Below, piece by piece: positions 1-7,850 of a stretch of DNA of 13,375 bases (its first letter is position 1; the number at the start of each line of letters is the position of its first letter). Source of the DNA: Deltaproteobacteria bacterium (GTDB taxonomy: Bacteria > Desulfobacterota > Desulfobacteria > Desulfobacterales > Desulfosalsimonadaceae); NCBI GenBank assembly GCA_024280875.1, contig JAJRPH010000256.1:1-13375 (forward strand), written 5' to 3'. Both the position numbers and the translations under genes were made by a program. The notes under the pieces were generated by a model that searched no databases, had not been told where the DNA came from, and saw only the letters and a list, made by a program, of their open reading frames with translations.

Positions 1-864
1 AATGGCCCTTATTACTCCGTGGATCTTATCGCCTGCCTTGACGGCGTCCGCGAGTCGTTTTAGCACCAGGAACCCCCCGCCTTCTGCGGGGACCAGACCG
101 TCTGCATTTTTGTGAAACGGACGGCTCCGGCCGGTTTGGCTCATGGCCTGCAATGTGCAAAAACCTATGTGGATAATAAGATCATCTGATCCTTGTACAC
201 CGCCTGCCAGCATCAGGTCAGCTTTTCTGTCGTGGAGCTTGTCACAGGCAATCTTCATGGCAAATAGCGATGACGCACATGCCGCGTCAATAGCAAATGC
301 GCCGCCGTTCATATCAAGCGCCCGAGCCACAATGTGTGCAGGGAGGCCAGACATGAATCTGTTTATCTCGTGGGGTTTTTTAACTTTTGCAAGCTGTCTG
401 GCTTTGCCATCCAAAAAATTACCGGCTTGTGCGTCAAGCCAGATGGATTCTGCAAATTCGGACATGGTGGGTGATGGATAGGACAGGTTACCAAAGACAA
501 TTCCTGCGTTAAGCCCCTTGGCATTTTGGTACCCGGCATCGTTTAAAGCTTCCCGGGAGGTGTGGAGAAGCCAGTGTACCAAACGTCCGTACTGCATGAT
601 TTCTTCTTCAGGAATCGCAAAACCGCCGGAGTGAAACACCGATTCAAATCCGCTGACATACCCGCCCTGATCACACCAGGTGATATCCCTGGCGTTTTGC
701 CTGTAATCGGACATGACCAGGTTGGGGTCAGTTCTCCAATAACCTTCAGGTACCGTTGATAATAGATTTTTACCAGCGGCTATTTTGTCCCAGAGTTCTT
801 CTGGATTCAGCGCCCCCGGAAGGACGCATGACTGTCCAACTATAGCAATTGGTTCAAAGGACAT
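1..864 (-). CDS. pfaC: Ketosynthase of a Pfa-type synthase, probably PfaC-like (3' end outside window)
   Basis: The first 288 codons of a gene that runs off the left edge without a stop. It opens with MSFEPIAIVGQSCVLPGA, a typical ketosynthase N-terminus, and holds the active-site Cys196 in DAACASS, then FCTLQAMSQTGRSRPF and an ADGLVPAEGGG motif, all usual for beta-ketoacyl synthases. The two catalytic histidines would fall beyond the window. Residues 90-105, where many KS proteins have a DPQQR-like motif, read MQYGRLVHWLLHTSRE, a variant I associate with PfaC-type or related KS domains. An AGGAG Shine-Dalgarno lies about 12 nt before the ATG, and the preceding gene ends 32 nt upstream, so the two are surely co-transcribed. 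The expected role is chain elongation by decarboxylative Claisen condensation. Since pfaA supplies the first KS and pfaD is present, PfaC (KS-CLF-DH-DH) is the best guess, but only the first KS domain is visible, so another KS-containing module is possible. Confidence 0.85.
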   Translation of the reverse strand, partial: MSFEPIAIVGQSCVLPGALNPEELWDKIAAGKNLLSTVPEGYWRTDPNLVMSDYRQNARDITWCDQGGYVSGFESVFHSGGFAIPEEEIMQYGRLVHWLLHTSREALNDAGYQNAKGLNAGIVFGNLSYPSPTMSEFAESIWLDAQAGNFLDGKARQLAKVKKPHEINRFMSGLPAHIVARALDMNGGAFAIDAACASSLFAMKIACDKLHDRKADLMLAGGVQGSDDLIIHIGFCTLQAMSQTGRSRPFHKNADGLVPAEGGGFLVLKRLADAVKAGDKIHGVIRAI

Positions 865-896
865 CTTATATTTGTTCTCCTATTTCTGGGACACTA

Positions 897-3800
897 TTAC
901 GCTACATCAGTCAGCAAGTGCATCTCAACGTCGCACAGCTTTGCAGCAAGTATCCCATCTTTATCGAAGAACGAGATATCCGAGAGAGTACGTCCATTTT
1001 GAATTGATTTGCCATTCAGTACGCAATCGATAGGTCCGGTTATCGGGCCGTTTTGGTAAGAATAACAAGCACCTATTTTTGTTGGCAAGGATTTTTTGTT
1101 TAAATTGTGTATTCCCCACAAGATAGCGAGTTGTAACCCGCCGTCGAGAGCGGCGACATCGTATTTCCAAAATGCTTCAGGCCAGGACATTCCATCTATT
1201 CCACCAAGAACAGCTGTTGCTGCATTGTCGGAAACACCTTTTAAGGATTTAATGACTTGAAATTCAGGCCCGTGAAAGAGCTTTTCTTTGTAAATCTCAG
1301 AAACGTCCCATTTCCATGATGGAAGTCCATTCCCCTTAGCTTTGGTCACATTGTTCTTAATAAGGTTTTTAAGAGACATTTCTATCTGTGCGGTGTAATG
1401 CGCGTTGCTATTCGGTCCCATCAAATCCAGCTTAAGAAACGAGCGGTCTCCGTTTTCCTGGCGGCAGCTTACTGTGAAGTGATCACTGCCATTTATGAAG
1501 TTATCGAGCTTGATCCCACGAAGAACCCTGATATCTCTGCATCCAACGTAATTCATATCCGGATTGTAAAGTTCAGCAGTCCTTGCGAACCACTCAATAA
1601 CCATTGCAACCGGAACTACAGGAGTATTTTGTATTCGATGGCTGTCGATAAAGGGGTACTTCTCTTTGTTCACCAGCAGGCTTAAGTTAAGCTCCCGGGT
1701 TATGGGGCTTACGGCAAAGGAGCCATCCGGATTGGGGCCAATGACGATTTCTACCTCTTCATGCGCTTCCTCTGTTATTTCTTTCACAAAGCGCTTAACA
1801 CCCACATCAACTGGTATCAGGGGAATGCCGGCATCCTTGAAATGGGCTTTGAGAAGTCCGGAAACCATGCCACTGTCCCATGGACCCCAATTAATGGATT
1901 TTACAAAACATTTGCCTTTGCGCGTTATCGCCTCGGCATCCGCTACCTTGTTAAGAATTTCGTTAGCCATGGCATAATCGCATTGCCCCATATTGCCGGT
2001 GCGTCCTGCAATGGAGGAAAAGAGACAAATTACGTTAAGATTGTCTTTAGCAGTTGCGTTAAGAAGCGCTTCGAGTCCTTTCACCTTGGTATCAAAGACC
2101 CGATCGAATTGTTCTAATGTTTTTTCAGAGATAAGCTTGTCTGCCAGGACGCCAGCGCCGTGCACAATACCCGTGATGCCTCCCCATTCCTTGCGGATTG
2201 ATTTGAGCGCGTTTGAAATTTCGGATTCACTTGTCACGTCGGCGACGATATATCTCACATCAGAGCCGGCTTGTCGCATGGCCTCCATGTTTGATTTTAA
2301 TTCCCGGCCGGAAAGTATTTTATGGGTCTGCTTATTGAGATCCATCGGTGTTACGGCTTTACCGTTTGTCTTTGCATCCAGCAAAAGTGCGGCTTTTATC
2401 TGGGCGTCGGTTGCGGCCCCACGGCAGCATTCAGGCTCGTCCATTTCATCCATAGTCTGGGTTCTGCCGATCAGCGCAAGACGTGGCCTTGCATCGCGGG
2501 CAAGTTGGATGAGTGCCTTTGCGGTAATTCCTCTGGCTCCGCCGGAAGCAACGATAACCGAATTTTCATCTATCGCAGTGCCGGAATCTTTGGCGGGCTC
2601 ACTATAACTCTTGAGGCAACAGCGGCCGTCTGATTTTATTCCAACCTCCAGTTCAGGTCCGCCGGTCAGGAGTTCAAGGCAGATTGCCGCTGCAATTTTT
2701 TTGGCCGACAGGCGGCTGCGGTCGATTTCAATGTCAATGGCTTTGACCGATGCCTTGGGCCATTCGATGGCCGCAGTTTTAACCAGGCCGGTAAGACCGG
2801 AAAGCCAGACACGATCGCCTGCCTGTCCTGAAAGTCCGAAGTCGCCGCCGGTATTTTGTACCGTAATAAAAACTCCCCCTGACTCAGTAAGCTTACCAGC
2901 TATTTTTTTAGCTGCGATAAAAGCTTTCCGATTGACATCAATGGCATCCTGTTTTTTCGAAATTTTGCGCAGGCCGCCAAGAAATATCAAGCCGTCGCAT
3001 TCATCGGGAACTTCTTTAACAACTGCGGCACTTATGCCGTTTTTTTCGAGTTCTTTGACAAGGGCAGCCCCAATACTAATATCGGTACCGGTTTCATCAT
3101 CAATGATACACATATGATCCGCATCAGCAAGCCCTGGCATTGAAAAACCTGAATAGGGCACCGGGGTTGCCCGGAGTACATATCTCCCAATCCCTATTCT
3201 TTCTTCCTGTGTTTGTGTATCTACGGCCGGTGCTGCGACAGTTGAAGGGTCAGTCCCACTGATATTGGCTTGCCCAAGTGAGCGCTCAATAAAATCAATA
3301 ACATCGCCGAGTGTTTTGATTTCGGCCATTACCGCGGGATCGACTTCCGGCATCCATGGGTTTTCATCATTGATAGCGGAAAAAATCTCGACGCGCTTAA
3401 TAGAGTCGATTCCAAGGTCAAGTTCAAGATCCATTTCCACAGTTAAAATTTCTTTTGGATACCCGGTTTTGTCAGCAACCACATCCAGGAGCATCTCTTT
3501 AAAATCTATATTACCGGCAACAGGTGCCGGTTCGACAGGTGAAGGAGAGGAGTGCGGTGCTGAAACCGCTGCAGCACCAGCGGCATGTTGTGTCGGTGCA
3601 TCAGAAATCGAAGGAGCATGCTGTTCAATAAAATCAATGATATCACCAAGAGTCTTGATGTCGACCATAACAGCGGGATCGACTTCCGGCATCCATGGGT
3701 TTTCATCATTGATCGCAGAAAAAATCTCGACGCGCTTAATAGAGTCGATTCCAAGGTCAAGTTCAAGATCCATTTCCACAGTTAAAATTTCTTTTGGATA

Positions 3801-4538
3801 CCCGGTTTTGTCAGCAACCACATCCAGGAGCATCTCTTTAAAATCAATATTACCGGCAACAGGTGCCGGTTCGGCAGGTGAAGGAGAGGAATGCGGTACT
3901 GAAACCGTTGAATCACCAGCGGTATGTTGTGCCGGTGCATCAGAAATCGAAGGAGCATGTTGTTCAATAAAATCAATAACATCCCCGAGGGTTTTGATGT
4001 CGACCATAACAGCGGGATCGACTTCCGGCATCCAAGGATTCTCTTCATTGATGGCGGAAAAAATTTCAACGCGCTTGATAGAGTCTATTCCTAGATCAAG
4101 CTCAAGATCCATTTCCACAGTTAAAATTTCCTTTGGATACCCGGTTTTGTCAGCAACCACATCTAAAAGCATCTCTTTGAAGTCGATGCCGTTGGACTCG
4201 GAGGGAACAGAGGAAACAGGGTCCTGCTCGGGAAGTGCCTGAGGGACTTGTTCTGGAGATGTTGCTACCGGTGCAGCCGCCAAAGGCGCGGGTGCCGGGC
4301 GCACTGTCTCCGGTTTTGGGGCAGGAGGCGCAACAGCAGGTATAACAGCCGGCGCATATTCAGGCACTGACGGTGCAATCGCTACAGGTTCAGGCGCTAC
4401 GATGTTAGCATGGGTGTTTGTCGTATGAAGATCAGAATTAACAGCACCTGAAACATTGGGGCGTCCGGTAAGAAGTGCGCTAAAGGCAATATTGGAAGAC
4501 TCAGCAGTTCTTAGAAAGCTAAGATGGCTTTCAGCCAT
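897..4538 (-). CDS. pfaA: PfaA C-terminal half: three tandem ACPs, ketoreductase, dehydratase
   Basis: A 1213-residue protein. Residues 45-115 form a Pro/Ala-rich linker. Three acyl carrier domains follow with the PUFA-synthase signature LGIDSIKRVEI; the phosphopantetheine serines are Ser153, Ser266 and Ser379, exactly 113 residues apart. A KR structural region (about 450-645) leads to a catalytic KR with SGGARGIT (665-672) for NADPH and Ser842/Tyr855 in SSIAG...YAMAN. The C-terminal dehydratase-type double hotdog (about 953-1205) has His967, FHGPEFQ (1088-1094) and Asp1132/Gln1136 (DxxxQ). The family role is to carry the growing chain, reduce the 3-keto group and dehydrate the 3-hydroxyl. 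Its ATG is in the same frame as the KS-AT gene upstream and 36 nt beyond that gene's TAA. The only nearby SD-like sequence, AAAGG, sits 2 nt before the ATG, which is poor spacing. This suggests the ORF is the back half of a broken pfaA, made by reinitiation or readthrough if at all. Confidence 0.93.
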   Translation of the reverse strand: MAESHLSFLRTAESSNIAFSALLTGRPNVSGAVNSDLHTTNTHANIVAPEPVAIAPSVPEYAPAVIPAVAPPAPKPETVRPAPAPLAAAPVATSPEQVPQALPEQDPVSSVPSESNGIDFKEMLLDVVADKTGYPKEILTVEMDLELDLGIDSIKRVEIFSAINEENPWMPEVDPAVMVDIKTLGDVIDFIEQHAPSISDAPAQHTAGDSTVSVPHSSPSPAEPAPVAGNIDFKEMLLDVVADKTGYPKEILTVEMDLELDLGIDSIKRVEIFSAINDENPWMPEVDPAVMVDIKTLGDIIDFIEQHAPSISDAPTQHAAGAAAVSAPHSSPSPVEPAPVAGNIDFKEMLLDVVADKTGYPKEILTVEMDLELDLGIDSIKRVEIFSAINDENPWMPEVDPAVMAEIKTLGDVIDFIERSLGQANISGTDPSTVAAPAVDTQTQEERIGIGRYVLRATPVPYSGFSMPGLADADHMCIIDDETGTDISIGAALVKELEKNGISAAVVKEVPDECDGLIFLGGLRKISKKQDAIDVNRKAFIAAKKIAGKLTESGGVFITVQNTGGDFGLSGQAGDRVWLSGLTGLVKTAAIEWPKASVKAIDIEIDRSRLSAKKIAAAICLELLTGGPELEVGIKSDGRCCLKSYSEPAKDSGTAIDENSVIVASGGARGITAKALIQLARDARPRLALIGRTQTMDEMDEPECCRGAATDAQIKAALLLDAKTNGKAVTPMDLNKQTHKILSGRELKSNMEAMRQAGSDVRYIVADVTSESEISNALKSIRKEWGGITGIVHGAGVLADKLISEKTLEQFDRVFDTKVKGLEALLNATAKDNLNVICLFSSIAGRTGNMGQCDYAMANEILNKVADAEAITRKGKCFVKSINWGPWDSGMVSGLLKAHFKDAGIPLIPVDVGVKRFVKEITEEAHEEVEIVIGPNPDGSFAVSPITRELNLSLLVNKEKYPFIDSHRIQNTPVVPVAMVIEWFARTAELYNPDMNYVGCRDIRVLRGIKLDNFINGSDHFTVSCRQENGDRSFLKLDLMGPNSNAHYTAQIEMSLKNLIKNNVTKAKGNGLPSWKWDVSEIYKEKLFHGPEFQVIKSLKGVSDNAATAVLGGIDGMSWPEAFWKYDVAALDGGLQLAILWGIHNLNKKSLPTKIGACYSYQNGPITGPIDCVLNGKSIQNGRTLSDISFFDKDGILAAKLCDVEMHLLTDVA
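3285..4187 (-). repeat. Tandem 339-bp repeat encoding three ACP domains
   Basis: Three in-frame copies of an ACP plus Pro/Ser/Ala-rich spacer, with unit boundaries at about 4187, 3848 and 3509; the third copy ends with the ACP near 3285. Copies 2 and 3 are identical base for base over 128 bp (3718-3845 and 3379-3506), synonymous positions included. Copy 1 has the same protein core but several silent differences, and reads NEENPW where copies 2 and 3 read NDENPW. Multiple tandem ACPs are a hallmark of Pfa synthases, where ACP number is known to affect productivity. The identity points to recent unit duplication or gene conversion. Confidence 0.95.
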
Positions 4539-4574
4539 GACCTTTAAATAAGCAGCATGGGCCTCTGTTGTTTG

Positions 4575-4577
4575 TTA
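4575..4577 (-). other. In-frame TAA that splits pfaA
   Basis: The ATG positions 7838 and 4538 differ by 3300 nt, a multiple of three, and no other stop lies between them. Directly before the TAA the protein reads AWVATYQNIQ; directly after it, in frame, come 12 sense codons reading QTTEAHAAYLKV and then the ATG of the next ORF (MAESHLSFLRTAES). Together this is a continuous helical AT-to-ACP linker of the sort seen in PfaA proteins, so the sequence between stop and ATG looks like coding sequence, not a spacer. TAA is one base from CAA, AAA, GAA and other sense codons. Whether the stop is biological or a sequence error cannot be decided from the window. Confidence 0.9.
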
Positions 4578-7500
4578 CTGAATATTTTGATAGGTCGCTA
4601 CCCAGGCGCTATTGTCTCTTCTAATCGTGCTGCCGGATATCGGAGCAGATGCCGCAGCCTCAATTCCCGATAGTTGCTGTTGGCCAGAGATTTGTGGTTG
4701 AACTGCCTGCGTCTCGGGAGCAGCAGAAATTACAGACGATGAATTCGCATTTAATATTGTCGGTATGGCTTTTTGGATTTCAGGGGCAGCAGGAACTGTA
4801 TTGGGAGTACTTTTGGACTCAGTTTTCAATTGTATAGGCTCCTTGTCAACTATTTGCGGAGCTATTTGCGGTCTGGGTGGATTTGGTTTTGGATAGTCTT
4901 TAATTCCGCCAGGAGGAGGATACGGTTTCCCATAATTAGTGCCGGATAAAGTTACTGAAAATTTGGGTTTCTCTTTTTTTCGAGGATCGCTTACAGGTGC
5001 ATAGTCTTTCCATAGATAGGAAAAATCAGGGGTCACGCCGGCTATGATGAGCTTTGCCAGTGCTTTCCAAAGGCTGGTTACACCATGCTCTTTTTTTGTG
5101 TCCATATTTATAGCTGCATGGGGTTTGTTTTCTAATATTTTTGCGACACAATTGGTGAGCACACAACCCGAGCCTACTTCTATAAACGTCCGAACACCTG
5201 CCGCGTACATTTCATCAATCTCTTTTACAAATTGAACCGGACTGATGATTTGTTTTGCAAGTGTTTCACGTATTTTGTCGGGTTTGTTCAGATGCGGTTT
5301 TCCGCTAATATTTGAATAAATAGGCACTTTTGCCTTTTTAAAATCAATCCCTTTTATATACGCCAAAAAGGGAGCGCACGCTTCGTTCATGATAGAGGAG
5401 TGAAATGCCGCAGAGACAGGCAGTCGCTTGAATTTTATTTTTTCTTTTTTGAGCGCCTCTTCGACAGCTTCCATGTCGGGGACAGGGCCTGAAAAGACAA
5501 TTTGGCTTGGGCTATTGTGATTGGCAATGACGATGGCGTTGTCGACCTTATCAAGGATGTCTTGTGCTTTGCCGGCGTCACAGAGCACGGCTGTCATTGT
5601 TCCATGATTTTCACCGGCCCTGGCCCTGGCCATAAGTTCGCCCCTTTTGAAGCAAACATTGAAAAGGCTTTCCATATCAAGCACACCTGCATCGTGAAGC
5701 GCTGAAATTTCACCGAGGCTGTGGCCACCAACGCAGTCGGGCTTGATGGCGAGGCCTTTGAGTATGCGCGACATGGACATGCTCGTTGTCATAACGGCAG
5801 GTTGCGCCCATTCAGTTAGAGACAGCTTTTTGCCTTGTGCCTTTTTGTCTTCTTCATTAAAAACAGGCATAGGATAGACCACCTTGTGCAATGGTTCCTT
5901 TGCCCCACGTTTCCGGTCTAAAGATGCGGAAAAGTCCCAAACATCCATTGCATCAGAGAACTGCATAGCGAGATCCGCACCCATATCAAGGCATCCGCTG
6001 GTTCCCTGTCCCGGGAACAGAAAAGCGATGTCGCCCGGGTCAGCTTTTTCCACAGTACAGAATAATCCGTTAGGCAATGAAAACCCTGTGTCGGGCTTTT
6101 CGGATAATGCTTTGGCCGCGTAATTGAGTTTGGTTTCAAGGTCCTTTTCATCTGTGGCAACGACGGCTAATCTTGCCGGACACGACGGATCAAAACTTTC
6201 CTGCAAAGTCCGGGCGAGAAATGTCAGGACGCCTTTTGTGTCTAAATTTTTGGCTGTGTTTCGGCATAGATCTTCAAGCCCTTTGGCGTTTTCCGCGCCC
6301 ATCACCACGAGTTCGCTTGGAACATTGCGCAGGCGCCATGCTGATTTACCTTTTCCCACATATTCTTCTACGGTTACATGAAAATTGGTCCCGCCAAAAC
6401 CGAAAGAGCTGACCGAAGCCCTTCTGGGGTGTTCGTCATCCCTCACCCATGGCCGGCATTCCGTATTCACATAAAATGGACTTTCTTTAATCTTCATCAA
6501 AGGATTGGGTTGTTCAACTTTGATCGTGGGCGGAAGGACCTTGTGATGAAGGCCCATAACCGCCTTGATGATTCCGGCTGTGGCTGCGGCGCTTTTTGTG
6601 TGACCGATTTGGGATTTTACAGATCCGAGCGCGCACCATTGTTTGTCTTTTCGCTCTGTTTCATCGCCAAAGACCATGGTGAGAGCTTCAACTTCGGCTT
6701 TATCTCCTGGCGGGGTTGCGGTCCCGTGTGCTTCGAGCAACTCTACGGTTTCGGGACTGTAAGATGCGGCATCATAACACCGCCTGAGAGCGACGGCCTG
6801 GCCCTTTGCAACCGGCGCATAAATACTCGATCCCTTGCCGTCTGATGACGTGCCGATTCCGCGTATAACAGCGTAGATTTGGTCACCGTCTCGTTCTGCA
6901 TCATCAAGCCGTTTTATGGCAATCATGCCGATACCTTCACCTAAAACCATGCCATCGGCTTTGTCGGAAAAAGGGCGGCAATCATGTGTTGGGGACAGGG
7001 CAGGAGTCTTGGAGAAACTGACAAATAAGAAAGTATCATTGTTTGTATCAACTCCTCCCACAAGAACGACATCTGATGTTCCCATGTAAATTTCATTTAA
7101 CCCCTGGGACAGGGCGGAAAAAGAGCTGGCACAAGCAGCATCACTTGTACAGTTAATGCCTCCCAGATCGAAAAAATTAGAGATCCTTCCGGAGACGACG
7201 TTCCCAAGCAGACCGGGAAACGTACTTTCCTTCCACGGCGCATGGGTTGCCATAATCCGTTTACAGACGTCCTGGACCTCATCTTCAGGAAGGCCTGCTT
7301 CCCGCATGCCCTTGACCCAATTGGGTTTCACAAGCCGATTCGCCATCTCGCCGAGTAACTCCAGGCCGGCGGCTACTCCCATTACAACGCCAATTCGGCT
7401 GCGGTCCACATTCTTAAGCTGTCCGGGAAAAGCGTCCTTAAGAACCTGTTTGGCAACCAATAGGCTTAAAAGCTGGGAAGTGTCTGTTGCGGCTATGTTT

Positions 7501-7838
7501 GTTGGCGGAATGCCGAATGCCATAGGATCAAATTCGATTGGAGAAAGAAAAGCGCCTTGCCTGCAATATGTTTTATCGGGAACTGAAGGGTCCGGGTCAA
7601 AGTAGTGGTCTATGAGAAAGTGGCTTGGCGGAACTTCCGTTACCATATTCCGTCCAGCCGTGATGTCTTGCCAATAACCCTCTTTGTCAGTAGATCCTGG
7701 AAAAAGACAGCCCATACCGATGACTGCAACCGGCGTCACTTTGTTCTGTTTTCTTTGCAAGGACGTTTTGCTCTTGGTTTGTTTTTTAGTCATTTCCATT
7801 TTCTTTTTTATTTTCGTATCGTTTTGGGGGGAAGACAT
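4575..7838 (-). CDS. pfaA: PfaA N-terminal half: ketosynthase and malonyl-type acyltransferase
   Basis: A 1087-residue protein. The first 33 residues are Lys-rich and probably disordered. The KS spans about 35-490 with a complete Cys-His-His triad: Cys236 in DAACASS, His371 in EAHGTATP and His413 in KSQIGHTKS, closing with SSFGFGGTNFH. The AT spans about 603-935, with FLFPGQG, nucleophile Ser707 in GHSLGE, Arg732, and His813 in AAFHS. The AFHS signature fits malonyl-CoA over methylmalonyl-CoA. Residues 946-1075 are a Pro/Ser/Gln-rich linker. In PfaA this linker leads straight to the ACPs; here a TAA ends the ORF and the ACPs follow in the same frame. The start lies 12 nt after the pfaD stop with a GAGAG Shine-Dalgarno overlapping the intergenic spacer; Met14 or Met16 are possible alternative starts. 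The expected role is loading malonyl units and carrying out the first condensations. Confidence 0.95.
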   Translation of the reverse strand: MSSPQNDTKIKKKMEMTKKQTKSKTSLQRKQNKVTPVAVIGMGCLFPGSTDKEGYWQDITAGRNMVTEVPPSHFLIDHYFDPDPSVPDKTYCRQGAFLSPIEFDPMAFGIPPTNIAATDTSQLLSLLVAKQVLKDAFPGQLKNVDRSRIGVVMGVAAGLELLGEMANRLVKPNWVKGMREAGLPEDEVQDVCKRIMATHAPWKESTFPGLLGNVVSGRISNFFDLGGINCTSDAACASSFSALSQGLNEIYMGTSDVVLVGGVDTNNDTFLFVSFSKTPALSPTHDCRPFSDKADGMVLGEGIGMIAIKRLDDAERDGDQIYAVIRGIGTSSDGKGSSIYAPVAKGQAVALRRCYDAASYSPETVELLEAHGTATPPGDKAEVEALTMVFGDETERKDKQWCALGSVKSQIGHTKSAAATAGIIKAVMGLHHKVLPPTIKVEQPNPLMKIKESPFYVNTECRPWVRDDEHPRRASVSSFGFGGTNFHVTVEEYVGKGKSAWRLRNVPSELVVMGAENAKGLEDLCRNTAKNLDTKGVLTFLARTLQESFDPSCPARLAVVATDEKDLETKLNYAAKALSEKPDTGFSLPNGLFCTVEKADPGDIAFLFPGQGTSGCLDMGADLAMQFSDAMDVWDFSASLDRKRGAKEPLHKVVYPMPVFNEEDKKAQGKKLSLTEWAQPAVMTTSMSMSRILKGLAIKPDCVGGHSLGEISALHDAGVLDMESLFNVCFKRGELMARARAGENHGTMTAVLCDAGKAQDILDKVDNAIVIANHNSPSQIVFSGPVPDMEAVEEALKKEKIKFKRLPVSAAFHSSIMNEACAPFLAYIKGIDFKKAKVPIYSNISGKPHLNKPDKIRETLAKQIISPVQFVKEIDEMYAAGVRTFIEVGSGCVLTNCVAKILENKPHAAINMDTKKEHGVTSLWKALAKLIIAGVTPDFSYLWKDYAPVSDPRKKEKPKFSVTLSGTNYGKPYPPPGGIKDYPKPNPPRPQIAPQIVDKEPIQLKTESKSTPNTVPAAPEIQKAIPTILNANSSSVISAAPETQAVQPQISGQQQLSGIEAAASAPISGSTIRRDNSAWVATYQNIQ

Positions 7839-7850
7839 TGTATTCTCTCA

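Noticed and set aside
1993..2607. A 204-codon plus-strand ORF opposite the KR domain
   Set aside because: Lies wholly antisense to a well-supported catalytic KR region, with no domain signature of its own.
3285..4187. Regular repeats considered as a CRISPR array or minisatellite
   Set aside because: The units are 339 bp, in frame, and encode ACP domains with LGIDSIKRVEI; there are no short repeats with unique spacers.
3265..4242. A 325-codon plus-strand ORF running through all three ACP repeats
   Set aside because: It is the antisense of highly conserved ACP domains; because the repeat unit is a multiple of three, one stop-free antisense unit gives three. It is Ser/Ile-rich low-complexity sequence with no recognisable motif.
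4575..4577. Stop in pfaA as a selenocysteine or pyrrolysine codon
   Set aside because: Those use TGA and TAG; this is TAA, and TAA also ends the ACP-KR-DH, KS-AT, pfaD and reductase genes in normal positions, so a reassigned TAA is not supported.
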